Made by a program: the position numbers and the translations under genes | Origin: an uncultured Collinsella sp. | GTDB taxonomy: Bacteria > Actinomycetota > Coriobacteriia > Coriobacteriales > Coriobacteriaceae | DNA length: 42,880 nucleotides | Direction: 5' to 3' | NCBI GenBank assembly: GCA_900767675.1 | Contig: CAAFZX010000023.1 | Coordinates: 1 to 42,880 of the forward strand | Shown here: in pieces, positions 8,218 through 15,902 of the stretch | Layout: each line of letters starts with the position of its first letter | Numbering within the stretch: position 1 is the first letter of the stretch | The notes under the pieces: generated by a model | Database searches by the model: none | Seen by the model: only the letters and a program-made list of their open reading frames with translations | What the model was told of the DNA's origin: nothing

Positions 8218-9412
8218 GGCAGGCGATAATCTCATCCGAAAGATCGAGGGCGGAGTTGGTCACGGCGTCCATATCGTAGTAGCGATACTCGGCCAGGCGA
8301 CCCACCGGGTGGAAATTCGTCAGATTCTGAACGCGCTCAAGATAGCGCTCGTAGAGCTCGCGGTTCTCGGGCTCCAAAATGGCGTAATAGGGCGTCTCGC
8401 CCGAGCCGGGCGTATAGGCCTTGGAGTACTCCTTCATGATGGTGGTCTTGCCGGGCAGGACCTGGCCAGTCATGTTCTTGAACTCGGTGATACGCGTGTA
8501 GTCCTCGCTCGTGGTGTAGTTGACGGTGCCCACGGGCTGGAACTGATCCATATCGAGCGTCTCGAACTTCATGTCGAGCGTACGGTACGGCAGGGCGCCC
8601 AGGTCAAGGTTGAACAGCTCGTCGAGCGGACCGGTATAGACGATCTCGCCGCCATAGACCTTGCCGTCAATCTTGACGGTGGTCTCGTCGATCTCGAAGA
8701 GGTCGCGGGCGTCCACGTCGCAGAACACATCAATCAGGTCGTGGTCGAGCATATGCTCAAACAGCGCGGTATAGCCGTCCTGCGGCATGCCCTGGAAGGG
8801 AGCCTGCGGGAAGTAGCGGTCGTCGTCGCCCACAAAGACGGGAACGCGGCCAGTGATCGAGGGATCGATCTGGTCGGGCGTCTGGCCCCACTGCTTCATG
8901 GTGTAATGCAAAAAGACGTTCTCGTAGACGTAATCGGCGACCTCGGCCAAGTCGGGGTCGTTCTTCTTGCGCAGCTCCATGATGGGTACCTTGACATCCT
9001 TGCCAAAGGTCTCCACGAGCTTCTGATACAGCTCCTCACCACGCTCATCGCCAAAGGCGAGCTTGAGGCTCGCGTGGTTAAAGGGCACGGGCATAAGGGT
9101 GCCGTTGATGTTAGCGAGCACCTTGTGCTGGTAATCCGTCCACTTGGTAAAGCGCGACAGGAAATTGTGGACGCGCTCGTTAAAGGTATGGTAAATGTGC
9201 GGACCATACTCGTGGACCAGGATTCCGGCCTCATCAGCGCAGTCGTAGGCATTGCCCGCAATGTGGCTACGGCGCTCCAGAACGGCAACGCGATAGCCGA
9301 TGGTCTCGGCGAGACGGCGGGCGCAAACGGCGCCGGCATACCCGGCACCGACGACAATCATGTCGTACGCGCCGGCGTTAAAGCCTTCAGGCAGGCCTGA
9401 GGTAATCTGCAT
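8210..9412 (-). CDS. glf: UDP-galactopyranose mutase
   Basis: The 400-residue flavoenzyme interconverts UDP-galactopyranose and UDP-galactofuranose, the donor for galactofuranose in surface glycans. The FAD-binding motif VVGAGYAGAVCARRL lies at about residues 20-34, followed by VLERRSHIAGNAYD and the signature GPHIYHTFNERVHNFL. Later segments (FVGDDDRYFPQAPFQGMPQDGY, split here as FVGDDDRYFPQ and GMPQDGYTALFEHML) and the C-terminal VGRLAEYRYYDMD are also typical. About 15 residues precede the usual start of the family. AAGGAG lies 5 nt before the ATG. It is first in a two-gene operon with the overlapping glycosyltransferase. Confidence 0.95.
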   Translation of the reverse strand: MQITSGLPEGFNAGAYDMIVVGAGYAGAVCARRLAETIGYRVAVLERRSHIAGNAYDCADEAGILVHEYGPHIYHTFNERVHNFLSRFTKWTDYQHKVLANINGTLMPVPFNHASLKLAFGDERGEELYQKLVETFGKDVKVPIMELRKKNDPDLAEVADYVYENVFLHYTMKQWGQTPDQIDPSITGRVPVFVGDDDRYFPQAPFQGMPQDGYTALFEHMLDHDLIDVFCDVDARDLFEIDETTVKIDGKVYGGEIVYTGPLDELFNLDLGALPYRTLDMKFETLDMDQFQPVGTVNYTTSEDYTRITEFKNMTGQVLPGKTTIMKEYSKAYTPGSGETPYYAILEPENRELYERYLERVQNLTNFHPVGRLAEYRYYDMDAVTNSALDLSDEIIACHA

Positions 9413-9490
9413 CGATACTCCTTGTCAAAAGCCACGTGCTCATGAGCTGGGCTTTTCTCGAACATTCTTCGAGACATATTTATCAGGCCG

Positions 9491-9516
9491 ATTATAGCGC
9501 TAATGCGTCCTATAAT
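9491..9516. promoter_or_regulatory. back-to-back -10 elements between glf and pta
   Basis: TATAAT at 9511-9516 reads towards pta and ATTATA at 9491-9496 is TATAAT on the minus strand, reading towards glf. They form a symmetrical pair separated by 14 bp in the divergent spacer. No strong -35 hexamers accompany either one, so the promoters are inferred from the -10 elements only. Confidence 0.4.
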
Positions 9517-9569
9517 GAGCTTGCCACACAAGGAAAGCTCAAGCACCGCGGCGAACATAATTGAAAGGT

Positions 9570-9590
9570 AAACCCGCTAGCAGCGGGTTT
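9570..9590 (+). terminator. hairpin in the pta leader (possible weak terminator)
   Basis: AAACCCGCT (9570-9578) pairs perfectly with AGCGGGTTT (9582-9590) around a 3-nt loop, 53 nt before the pta start. The stem ends in three T and is followed by ATT, so it is a weak or conditional terminator at best. It may instead be a 5' transcript stabiliser. Confidence 0.45.
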
Positions 9591-9643
9591 ATTCGTGAAC
9601 AGCCGGGCGCCTGGAGCTTAGCGAAACGCTTGTAAGGAGTAAC

Positions 9644-10624
9644 ATGAGCGATTTCCTAAACCGTATGAAGTCTGCTGCCAGGGCCGATCTTAAGACGATC
9701 GTCCTGCCCGAGGGCGAGGATCCGCGCACCATCGTCGCGGCAACCAAAATCATCGAGGAGGGCCTGGCAAAGATCGTCATCCTGGGCAACCCCGACGAGA
9801 TCAACGTTCCCGGCGCCACCGTCATCGACCCGCGCAATGCCGAGAAGCACGAGGAGTACGCGCAGAAGTTTGCCGAGCTCCGCGCCAAGAAGGGCGTCAC
9901 CATCGAGCAGGCTCGCGCCCAGGTGATGGACGCCACCTACTTTGGCACCATGATGGTCAAGATGGGCGACGCCGACGGCCTGGTCTCCGGCGCCTGCCAC
10001 TCCACCGCCGACACCCTGCGCCCCGCGCTGCAGATCCTCAAGACCGCCCCGGGCACCAAGCTGGTCTCGGCCTTCTTCGTGATGTGCACCGACACCCCGC
10101 AGTTCGGCACCGACGGCACGCTGATCTTCGCCGACTGCGGCCTCAACATCAACCCGTCCTCCGATGAGCTCTCCGAGATCGCCATCGCCTCCGCCCACTC
10201 CTGGTCCACCTTCATGGGCAACGTTGAGCCGCACGTGGCCATGCTCTCCTACTCCACCATGGGCTCCGCCGGCGGCGAGGTCGCCAAGAAGGTCCAGGAG
10301 GCCGTGAAGTTCTGCAAGGAGAAGGCTCCCGAGCTCGCCATCGATGGCGACCTTCAGCTCGATGCCGCCATCGTCCCCACCGTCGCCCAGCTCAAGGCTC
10401 CCGGCTCCTCCGTCGCCGGCAAGGCCAACGTGCTCGTGTTCCCCGACCTCGAGGCCGGCAACATCGGCTACAAGCTGGTCCAGCGCTTCGCCGGCGCCGA
10501 CGCCTACGGCCCCATCCTGCAGGGCATCGCCAAGCCGGTCAACGACCTGTCGCGCGGCTGCTCTGCCGACGACATCGTGGGTGTCGTAGCCATCACCGCC
10601 GTCCAGGCTCAGATGGCTGAGTAG
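9644..10624 (+). CDS. pta: phosphate acetyltransferase
   Basis: The 326-residue enzyme converts acetyl-CoA and phosphate to acetyl phosphate. Its length fits the short Pta form without the N-terminal regulatory domain. Recognisable parts are TIVLPEGEDPRTIVAATKI near the N-terminus, DGLVSGACHSTADTLRPALQ, the FFVMCTDTP segment, and LVFPDLEAGNIGYKLVQR near the C-terminus. GTAAGGAG stands 5 nt before the ATG. It is convergent with the ackA genes, so acetyl phosphate made here would be used by their products to make ATP and acetate, but the genes are not co-transcribed. Codon use is strongly biased to C-ending codons, as for a highly expressed gene. Confidence 0.96.
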   Translation: MSDFLNRMKSAARADLKTIVLPEGEDPRTIVAATKIIEEGLAKIVILGNPDEINVPGATVIDPRNAEKHEEYAQKFAELRAKKGVTIEQARAQVMDATYFGTMMVKMGDADGLVSGACHSTADTLRPALQILKTAPGTKLVSAFFVMCTDTPQFGTDGTLIFADCGLNINPSSDELSEIAIASAHSWSTFMGNVEPHVAMLSYSTMGSAGGEVAKKVQEAVKFCKEKAPELAIDGDLQLDAAIVPTVAQLKAPGSSVAGKANVLVFPDLEAGNIGYKLVQRFAGADAYGPILQGIAKPVNDLSRGCSADDIVGVVAITAVQAQMAE

Positions 10625-10639
10625 CGAACATAGCCCCTC

Positions 10640-10766
10640 GGGACCCTACAGGGTAAAGCTCTGAAAACGTCCTCGGACATGTCGGAAGCCCCCGCTGCGC
10701 ACTACGTGCGGCGGGGGCTTCCTCCGTCCTGCGGAATGTTTTCAGAGCTTTACCCTGTAGGGTCCC
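10640..10766. repeat. nested palindrome 3 (29-bp perfect outer arms)
   Basis: Outer arms 10640-10668 and 10738-10766 are perfect 29-bp complements. Within the 69-nt core, GGAAGCCCCCGC (10684-10695) pairs with GCGGGGGCTTCC (10711-10722), and CGCAC (10698-10702) with GTGCG (10706-10710). It begins 15 nt after the pta stop and has no T tract. The architecture is that of the palindromes at 6826 and 7044, but the arm sequence is different. Confidence 0.85.
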
Positions 10767-10914
10767 TGCCGCCACGTAGCAATCAGAGCATCTGGAGTGG
10801 ACGGCGGCTTGGCTACGAGCTGGCGCTGAGGATCTGAATGGATGGGTGTCGTTGCTGGGAGCGCAGGCGTTACTGGTGATGATAACTTTGGGACTGGAAT
10901 TTCCGCCTGCTAGC
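10767..10914. other. spacer between palindrome 3 and the ackA terminator
   Basis: No gene, promoter or repeat is visible in these 148 bases. A minus-strand open frame runs through this spacer and the palindrome, but it has no ribosome binding site and no recognisable protein character. Confidence 0.5.
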
Positions 10915-10916
10915 AA

Positions 10917-10950
10917 AAAGGCCTCCTGAGCTGCTGCTCAGGAGGCCTTT
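10917..10950 (-). terminator. intrinsic terminator of the first ackA
   Basis: AAAGGCCTCCTGAG (10917-10930) pairs perfectly with CTCAGGAGGCCTTT (10937-10950). On the minus strand the stem is followed by TTTTT, 22 nt beyond the ackA stop. The short T run on the plus side may also let it stop pta transcripts. Confidence 0.92.
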
Positions 10951-10972
10951 CGTTCAATCACAAGCGAACGCA

Positions 10973-12151
10973 CTAGTTGTTCTTGGTCAGGCGTTCGACG
11001 TCGTGAGCGATCATGTATTCCTCGTCGGTGGGGATGACCATGACCGTGACGGAAGAGCCGGCAGCGCTGATGACCTGCGGGCCGTTACCCACGGCCTCGC
11101 GGTTCTTGTTGTTATCGATGCGCACGCCCAGCCACTCAAAGCAGTCGCAGAAGGCCTTGCGGATCGACCAGTCGTTCTCGCCGATGCCGGCGGTAAAGGT
11201 GATGGTGTCCACGCCCGCCATGGAGGCGATCATGGAGCCGGCCTGCTGCATGGCCTTGTAGGCGAACATATCGAAGGCGAGCAGGCAGCGCTCGTCGCCC
11301 TCGGAGGCGCGCGTACGGATGTCACGGGCGTCGTTGGAGATGCCAGAGATGGCAAGCAGACCAGACTGCTTGTTCATCATGTCATCGACTTCCTGGTAGC
11401 TGTAGCCGCCCTCGCGCTGCAGGTAGCACACGGTAGCCGGGTCAATGGAACCACAACGGGTGCCCATCATCAGGCCGTCGAGCGGCGTGAGGCCCATCGT
11501 GGTATCGCGGCATACACCGTCCTCAATGGCGGCGAGCGAAGCGCCGTTGCCCAGATGACACGAAAGCAGACGGTGGCAGCGCGAACCCAGGATCTCCTTG
11601 GCCATCATCCACTCATAGCGGTGGCTTGTGCCGTGGGCGCCGTACTTGCGCACGTGATACTTGTCACACACGTCCTTGGGCAGGGCGTAGGTGTAGGCGA
11701 CCTCGGGCATAGTCATGTGGAACGAGGTGTCGAAGACGGCCACGTTGGGCAGCTCCGGATACTTCTCGCGACAATACTCGATTGCCGCCGCCTCGCCATA
11801 GTTGTGCAGCGGAGCAAGCGGTGCCACCTCGAGGATCTTAGCCATGACCTCATCGTCGACGACCGCGGAATCATCGAAGTACCAGCCACCCTGAACGATA
11901 CGGTGGCCGATGCCATCGATCGTAAAGTCGGTCTTCTCGAGCTCCTCGAGCACACGTGCGATAGCCGAACGGTGGTCCGGGAAGGGGACCTCCTCGGTTT
12001 GCTTGGCGCCACCGTTCTCGGAGTGGCCAAAGATGCCCATGTCCGAACCGATACGTTCGCAGTTGCCCTTGGCGAAAACCTCGCGGGTATCGGTATCCAA
12101 AAGCTGATATTTAAGGCTTGAGCTACCGGCGTTGACAACAAGTACGTTCAT
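10973..12151 (-). CDS. ackA: acetate kinase (copy 1)
   Basis: This 392-residue protein transfers phosphate between acetyl phosphate and ADP, giving ATP and acetate in fermentation. It opens MNVLVVNAGSSSLKYQLLD, has the acetokinase signature FDTSFHMTMP near residue 150, the HLGNGASLAAIEDG nucleotide site, and FTAGIGENDWSIR near the C-terminus. Length is normal. AAAGGAG lies 5 nt before the ATG. A second full copy lies just upstream on the same strand, with its own terminator between them, so the two are separately transcribed. The copies differ widely in sequence though both keep all motifs, so the duplication is old and both are probably active. Confidence 0.95.
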   Translation of the reverse strand: MNVLVVNAGSSSLKYQLLDTDTREVFAKGNCERIGSDMGIFGHSENGGAKQTEEVPFPDHRSAIARVLEELEKTDFTIDGIGHRIVQGGWYFDDSAVVDDEVMAKILEVAPLAPLHNYGEAAAIEYCREKYPELPNVAVFDTSFHMTMPEVAYTYALPKDVCDKYHVRKYGAHGTSHRYEWMMAKEILGSRCHRLLSCHLGNGASLAAIEDGVCRDTTMGLTPLDGLMMGTRCGSIDPATVCYLQREGGYSYQEVDDMMNKQSGLLAISGISNDARDIRTRASEGDERCLLAFDMFAYKAMQQAGSMIASMAGVDTITFTAGIGENDWSIRKAFCDCFEWLGVRIDNNKNREAVGNGPQVISAAGSSVTVMVIPTDEEYMIAHDVERLTKNN

Positions 12152-12217
12152 GAGACTCCTTTGCAGTGCGATACGGTCGGCGCAGACCCCTTAAGGCGGC
12201 CGCATGTTAATAAGAAG

Positions 12218-12234
12218 TTATCACAACTTGATAA
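12218..12234 (-). promoter_or_regulatory. inverted repeat in the ackA copy 1 promoter region
   Basis: TTATCA (12218-12223) and TGATAA (12229-12234) form a 6-bp inverted repeat with a 5-bp spacer in the AT-rich region 67 bp upstream of the ackA start. On the minus strand TATTAA lies just downstream and could be the -10 element. The site may be an operator; no specific regulator can be named. Confidence 0.35.
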
Positions 12235-12266
12235 ATAGCTATCAGGCATATCGCCCAACGAGCACA

Positions 12267-12304
12267 AAAGAGGGGCTGAACGGCGCTCGGTCGTCCAGCC
12301 CCTC
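12267..12304 (-). terminator. intrinsic terminator of ackA copy 2
   Basis: GAGGGGCTG (12270-12278) pairs with CAGCCCCTC (12296-12304). On the minus strand the stem is followed by TTTTG. It sits 12 nt beyond the stop of the upstream acetate kinase gene and separates the two copies. Confidence 0.85.
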
Positions 12305-12315
12305 CCCTCTTGGAA

Positions 12316-13494
12316 TTACTTGCCGTTGACGATGCGCTCGACGTCGGAAGCGATCATGAACTCCTCGTCCGTGGGGATGACGAAAATCTTGACCTTGGAA
12401 TCCTTGGCAGACAGGCACCAAGCGCCGTCACCACGCAGGGCGTTGCGGGCATGATCCATCTTGACGCCCATAAAGGCCAGGCGGTCGGCAACGCCGGCGC
12501 GGACAGCCGGAGCGTGCTCGCCGATGCCGGCGGTAAAGACCAGGGTGTCCATACCGCACATAGAAGTGGCCATCTCGGCAGCCTTGGCGGCAATCTTGTA
12601 GACAAACATGTCGAAGGCGAGCTGAGCCTCGGGGTCACCAGCAGCGGCGAGCTCCTCGACGTTGCGGCAGTCGTTGGTCTTGCCGCCGGTCACAGCCAAA
12701 AGGCCGGACTTCTTGTTCATCATCTCGTCGGCCTCGTCGAAGGTGTAGCCGCCCTCGCGCTGCAGGTAGCACACGGTAGCCGGGTCGATGGAACCGCAGC
12801 GGGTGCCCATCATGACGCCGTCGAGCGGGGTCAAGCCCATGGTGGTGTCCATGCACTTGCCGTCCTCGATGGCGCACAGGGAAGCGCCGGAGCCGATATG
12901 GCACACGACGACCTTGCGGGCCTCGCCGTTGGTCATCTCAGCGACCTTCTTGGAGATATAACGGTAGCTGGTGCCGTGGGCGCCGTACTTACGGATGTGC
13001 AGCTTGTCGCAGACGTCCTTGGGCAGGGCGTAGGTCTTGGCGACCTCGGGCATGTTGAAGTGGAAGGCGGTGTCATAGACCGTAACGTTGGGCAGGTCGG
13101 GATACTGCTCGAGGCAGTACTCGATAACGTTGGCCTCGGGGTTGTTGTGCAGCGGCGCCAGCGGGGCGACCTCGCGGATCTTGGCGAGGACGTCCTCGTC
13201 GACGAGGGAGGAATCGCCGAAGTACCAACCGCCCTGAACGATACGATGGCCGATACCCTCGATCTTGACGCCGTTGGCCTCGAGGTCCTTCAGGACGACC
13301 TCGATGGCGACCTTGTGGTCGGGGAACTCGATGTTCTCGGTCACCTTCTTGGAGCCGTTGGCAGCATGGGTGAAGGTACCGCCGGTAAAGCAGACGCGCT
13401 CGCAGGAGCCCTTTGCGGACACCTTGTGGGACTTGGTATCGATGACCTGATACTTAAGGGTCGAAGATCCTGCGTTGACGACCAGAACGTTCAT
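12316..13494 (-). CDS. ackA: acetate kinase (copy 2)
   Basis: Also 392 residues, beginning MNVLVVNAGSSTLKYQVID, with YDTAFHFNMPEVAKTYALP as the first kinase signature, CHIGSGASLCAIEDG at the nucleotide site and FTAGIGEHAPAVRAG near the end. It makes ATP and acetate from acetyl phosphate. TAGGGAG stands 4 nt before the ATG. Codon use is even more biased than in copy 1, which hints that this is the main, highly expressed enzyme. It has its own terminator downstream. Acyl range (acetate against propionate or butyrate) cannot be told from the sequence. Confidence 0.95.
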   Translation of the reverse strand: MNVLVVNAGSSTLKYQVIDTKSHKVSAKGSCERVCFTGGTFTHAANGSKKVTENIEFPDHKVAIEVVLKDLEANGVKIEGIGHRIVQGGWYFGDSSLVDEDVLAKIREVAPLAPLHNNPEANVIEYCLEQYPDLPNVTVYDTAFHFNMPEVAKTYALPKDVCDKLHIRKYGAHGTSYRYISKKVAEMTNGEARKVVVCHIGSGASLCAIEDGKCMDTTMGLTPLDGVMMGTRCGSIDPATVCYLQREGGYTFDEADEMMNKKSGLLAVTGGKTNDCRNVEELAAAGDPEAQLAFDMFVYKIAAKAAEMATSMCGMDTLVFTAGIGEHAPAVRAGVADRLAFMGVKMDHARNALRGDGAWCLSAKDSKVKIFVIPTDEEFMIASDVERIVNGK

Positions 13495-13547
13495 GTGTCT
13501 CCCTACTAACAGGCGGTGTGGCGCCGCCAGGTTACATACGCTTCAAT

Positions 13548-13581
13548 AATAAACCCAAACGCCCTCGCGCTCGGGTTTATT
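13548..13581 (-). terminator. intrinsic terminator of the HIT/xse operon
   Basis: AATAAACCC (13548-13556) pairs with GGGTTTATT (13573-13581). On the minus strand the 3' arm ends in TTTATT and runs into more T and A. It lies 60 nt past the HIT stop. The stem is AT-rich at its base, so efficiency may be moderate. Confidence 0.7.
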
Positions 13582-13641
13582 GCGTCGATATATAAGTTAT
13601 CGATGCCTGAACTTCCGTTTCATTGCACGGAAGAAGCGCCC

Positions 13642-13977
13642 TCAGATGAGGTTCTCGCCCAGGTTCTTGCCACCGAGAACGTGCATGTGGAAGTGCATGA
13701 CGGTCTGGCCGGCGTTGACGCCCTTGTTGGAGATGACGCGGAAACCGTCCTCCAAGCCCTTGGCCTTAGCGACCTCCTGGATGGCGTGAGCCATGGCGCC
13801 CATGGTCTCGGCAGGTACGTTGTCGGCGATGTCACTGTAGTGCTTCTTGGGGATCACGAGCGTATGGACCGGCGCCTGGGGATTGAGGTCGTCGAAGGCG
13901 ATGACCTGGTCGTCCTCATAGACAACGGTCGAGGGGATCTCGTGGTTGGCAATTTTGCAGAAGATGCAATCGCACAT
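13642..13977 (-). CDS. HIT family nucleotide-binding protein
   Basis: The 111-residue protein is a histidine-triad hydrolase of the Hint/PKCI group: CIFCKIANHEIPSTVVYED at the start, the middle segment VHTLVIPKKHYSDI, and the triad HFHMHVLGG at residues 95-103. Cys4 and Cys7 with His46 and a triad histidine could hold zinc as in Hint proteins. Such proteins hydrolyse phosphoramidates of AMP or GMP. GAAAGGAA lies upstream of the ATG. It is the last gene of a minus-strand run after xseA and xseB, 49 nt after xseB. Confidence 0.92.
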   Translation of the reverse strand: MCDCIFCKIANHEIPSTVVYEDDQVIAFDDLNPQAPVHTLVIPKKHYSDIADNVPAETMGAMAHAIQEVAKAKGLEDGFRVISNKGVNAGQTVMHFHMHVLGGKNLGENLI

Positions 13978-14026
13978 GGTTGGTTCCTTTCTTGCAGACC
14001 AAGGTAATTATATTTGGTCGGGATGG

Positions 14027-14293
14027 TTAGAACGAGAGGTTGTCGTCGGTGTTGGCGGCCTCGCCGTCGGCGAGCACGTCGTTGCCGTCGACGTCCTTAA
14101 GGAGCACCGAGACCTTCTGCTCGGCATCGGACAGGCGGGTGCGCAGGCTCTTGAGGAGCTCGACGCCGCGGGTATAGCTCTCGAGCGACTCCTCGAGCTC
14201 CATATCGCCCGACTCCAGGCTGCGGATGATGAGCTCCAACTCCTGCGAGGCCTGCTTGTACGTAAGCTGCTCGACCGGGGTCTTCTCTGTCAT
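14027..14293 (-). CDS. xseB: exodeoxyribonuclease VII small subunit
   Basis: This 88-residue protein has the helical XseB core (QLTYKQASQELELIIRSLES, then MELEESLESYTRGVELLKSL), followed by an acidic tail. With XseA it forms exonuclease VII, which degrades single-stranded DNA from both ends to short oligonucleotides. It lies 42 nt after xseA on the same strand, the usual order, and AAAGGAAA precedes its ATG. Confidence 0.92.
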   Translation of the reverse strand: MTEKTPVEQLTYKQASQELELIIRSLESGDMELEESLESYTRGVELLKSLRTRLSDAEQKVSVLLKDVDGNDVLADGEAANTDDNLSF

Positions 14294-14335
14294 ATCTGTT
14301 TCCTTTCCTAAAGGTTTATCGCTATGAAACGCGGT

Positions 14336-15787
14336 TTACTCGACCGTATCGACCGTTGCCGCCACGTTGCCGTCTGCCATGCGCACGCGGATGGCGTCAC
14401 CAGGCTTAAAGGTCTTGGCACTCGTAGCCACCCCATCATCGCTGTACGCGATGGAATAGCCGCGGGCAAGCACCTTGAGCGGCGACAGGGCATCGAGCGA
14501 AGCGGCGGCTCGGCCAAGGTCGGACGCGGGTTTGCTGAGCATCGTACGCCCCTGATGCTCCAGACGGGAACTCGCAAGCGTGAGCGTATGGCGCTTGCCA
14601 TCGAGCCCCGAGGTGCTTGCAGCCAGACGCTCGGGCAGGCGCTCAAAGTTGGAGCGGAATGTCCCGACCGAACGCGTTATGGCGCCGGACAGACGATCGG
14701 CCGTCAGGGCAAGCTCGGACTCGCGACGCTCGACCACAAACGTTGGGTCGTTGAGGCACGGGCGGCACGCGGCGGCGTCGAGTGCATCGCCCAAGCGAGC
14801 CGTATAGGTATCCCAGGCACGGCGGCCGCGCTGATCGAGCATCTCCAGGTCGACCTGGGCCGACCCAATCATCGATACCATCGCGGCACCCAGACGCTGA
14901 TGGCGCGCCTCGAGCACATCTGCCAGCTCCGTCATAGCCGGCGCCACCGATTCGGCCGCCGCCGTGGGCGTGGAAGCGCGGCGGTCGCTCACCATGTCGC
15001 AAATCGAGGTATCGGGCTCATGGCCAATGCCGGTCACCACGGGCACAGGACAAGCCGCCACCGCGCGGGCAAGCTCCTCGTCATTAAAGGTCATGAGGTC
15101 CTCAAAGGAGCCGCCGCCGCGCACCAGCAAAATACAGTCGGGCGCCGGCGTAATGGCAGCGGCGCGGCGCAAGCCTTCAATAAGCTCCGCCGGCGCGCCC
15201 TCGCCTTGCACCTTGGCGCCCACGCAGACGAGCTCGACGAGCGGGTTGCGACGACGCAATGTGCGTTTGACGTCGTCGATTACGGCGCCCGAAAGCGAGG
15301 TGACGACCGCCACACGCGAGCAAAACACCGGGATGCGACGTTTGCGTGCCTCGTCCATCAGACCCTCGCGACGCAGCTTTTCGGCCAACTGAGCCACCTG
15401 CTGACGCAGCAGGCCCTCCCCCGCCAGCGAAAACGAGCGGGCGACGAAGCTCATGCGGCCCGTGGGCTTGTAGAGATTGAAGCTGCCCTTAAAGCTCACC
15501 TGCATGCCGTCGCGCAAGTCGAAGGTGCGCTTAAGGTAGGCGCCCTTCCAGATGATGCAGTCGACGGCCGCCGAGTCGTCCTTGATTTGGAAGTAGCAGT
15601 GGCCGCTTCGGGCATTGGGGCCGCGGAAACCCGTGACCTCACCCAAAACGCTCAGCTGCGGAATGGCATCGAGCGCACCGGCGGCGATCTCTACCGCCTG
15701 GCTCACGCTGAGCTCTTTACGCTCTTGCTCGTCCGAACCGTCGAACTCGGCGGAAACGGCATTGCCGGTTAGATTCCAGCCTGCCAC
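14336..15787 (-). CDS. xseA: exodeoxyribonuclease VII large subunit
   Basis: The catalytic subunit of exonuclease VII. It has an N-terminal OB fold (LSVSQAVEIAAGALDAIPQL to SFKGSFNLYKPTGRMSF) that binds single-stranded DNA, then the nuclease domain with VAVVTSLSGAVIDDVKRTL, LLVRGGGSFEDLMTFNDEE and the strongly conserved VTGIGHEPDTSICDMVSDRR, then a coiled-coil region and a short C-terminal domain. The frame is open to 15814, but AAAGGAGG lies inside that open frame at 15792-15799, directly before a GTG at 15787. So GTG 15787 (483 aa) is chosen; the upstream ATGs have no ribosome binding site. It heads the xseA-xseB-HIT run. Confidence 0.92.
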   Translation of the reverse strand: MAGWNLTGNAVSAEFDGSDEQERKELSVSQAVEIAAGALDAIPQLSVLGEVTGFRGPNARSGHCYFQIKDDSAAVDCIIWKGAYLKRTFDLRDGMQVSFKGSFNLYKPTGRMSFVARSFSLAGEGLLRQQVAQLAEKLRREGLMDEARKRRIPVFCSRVAVVTSLSGAVIDDVKRTLRRRNPLVELVCVGAKVQGEGAPAELIEGLRRAAAITPAPDCILLVRGGGSFEDLMTFNDEELARAVAACPVPVVTGIGHEPDTSICDMVSDRRASTPTAAAESVAPAMTELADVLEARHQRLGAAMVSMIGSAQVDLEMLDQRGRRAWDTYTARLGDALDAAACRPCLNDPTFVVERRESELALTADRLSGAITRSVGTFRSNFERLPERLAASTSGLDGKRHTLTLASSRLEHQGRTMLSKPASDLGRAAASLDALSPLKVLARGYSIAYSDDGVATSAKTFKPGDAIRVRMADGNVAATVDTVE

Positions 15788-15856
15788 GCAGCCTCCTTTC
15801 GTCATCGTGCACAAGGGCTCCGGCCCTGCGCAAATTCAAGTCCAACACATAGTACA

Positions 15857-15886
15857 GCGCCGCGGGGACACAAATCTCCGCGGCGC
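15857..15886 (-). terminator. GC-rich hairpin after the zinc peptidase gene
   Basis: GCGCCGCGG (15857-15865) and CCGCGGCGC (15878-15886) form a perfect 9-bp stem, 17 nt beyond the peptidase stop and upstream of xseA. It lacks a T tract, so it is either an imperfect terminator or a processing or stability element between the two genes. Confidence 0.5.
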
Positions 15887-15902
15887 CTGTCAAGCCAATT
15901 CG

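Noticed and set aside
6826..10766. Nested palindromes 1-3 as ordinary intrinsic terminators
   Set aside because: None is followed by a T tract on either strand, and the arms are far longer than needed; the ackA gene has its own standard terminator beside element 3.
10593..10916. 107-codon minus-strand frame running through nested palindrome 3
   Set aside because: It passes through both arms of the palindrome, has no start signal and no protein-like composition.
11003..12121. Long open frame opposite ackA copy 1 (and a similar one at 12310-13509 opposite copy 2)
   Set aside because: They are antisense shadows caused by the GC-rich third-position bias of the acetate kinase genes. They have no ribosome binding site and low-complexity Val/Gly/Asp/His-rich translation.
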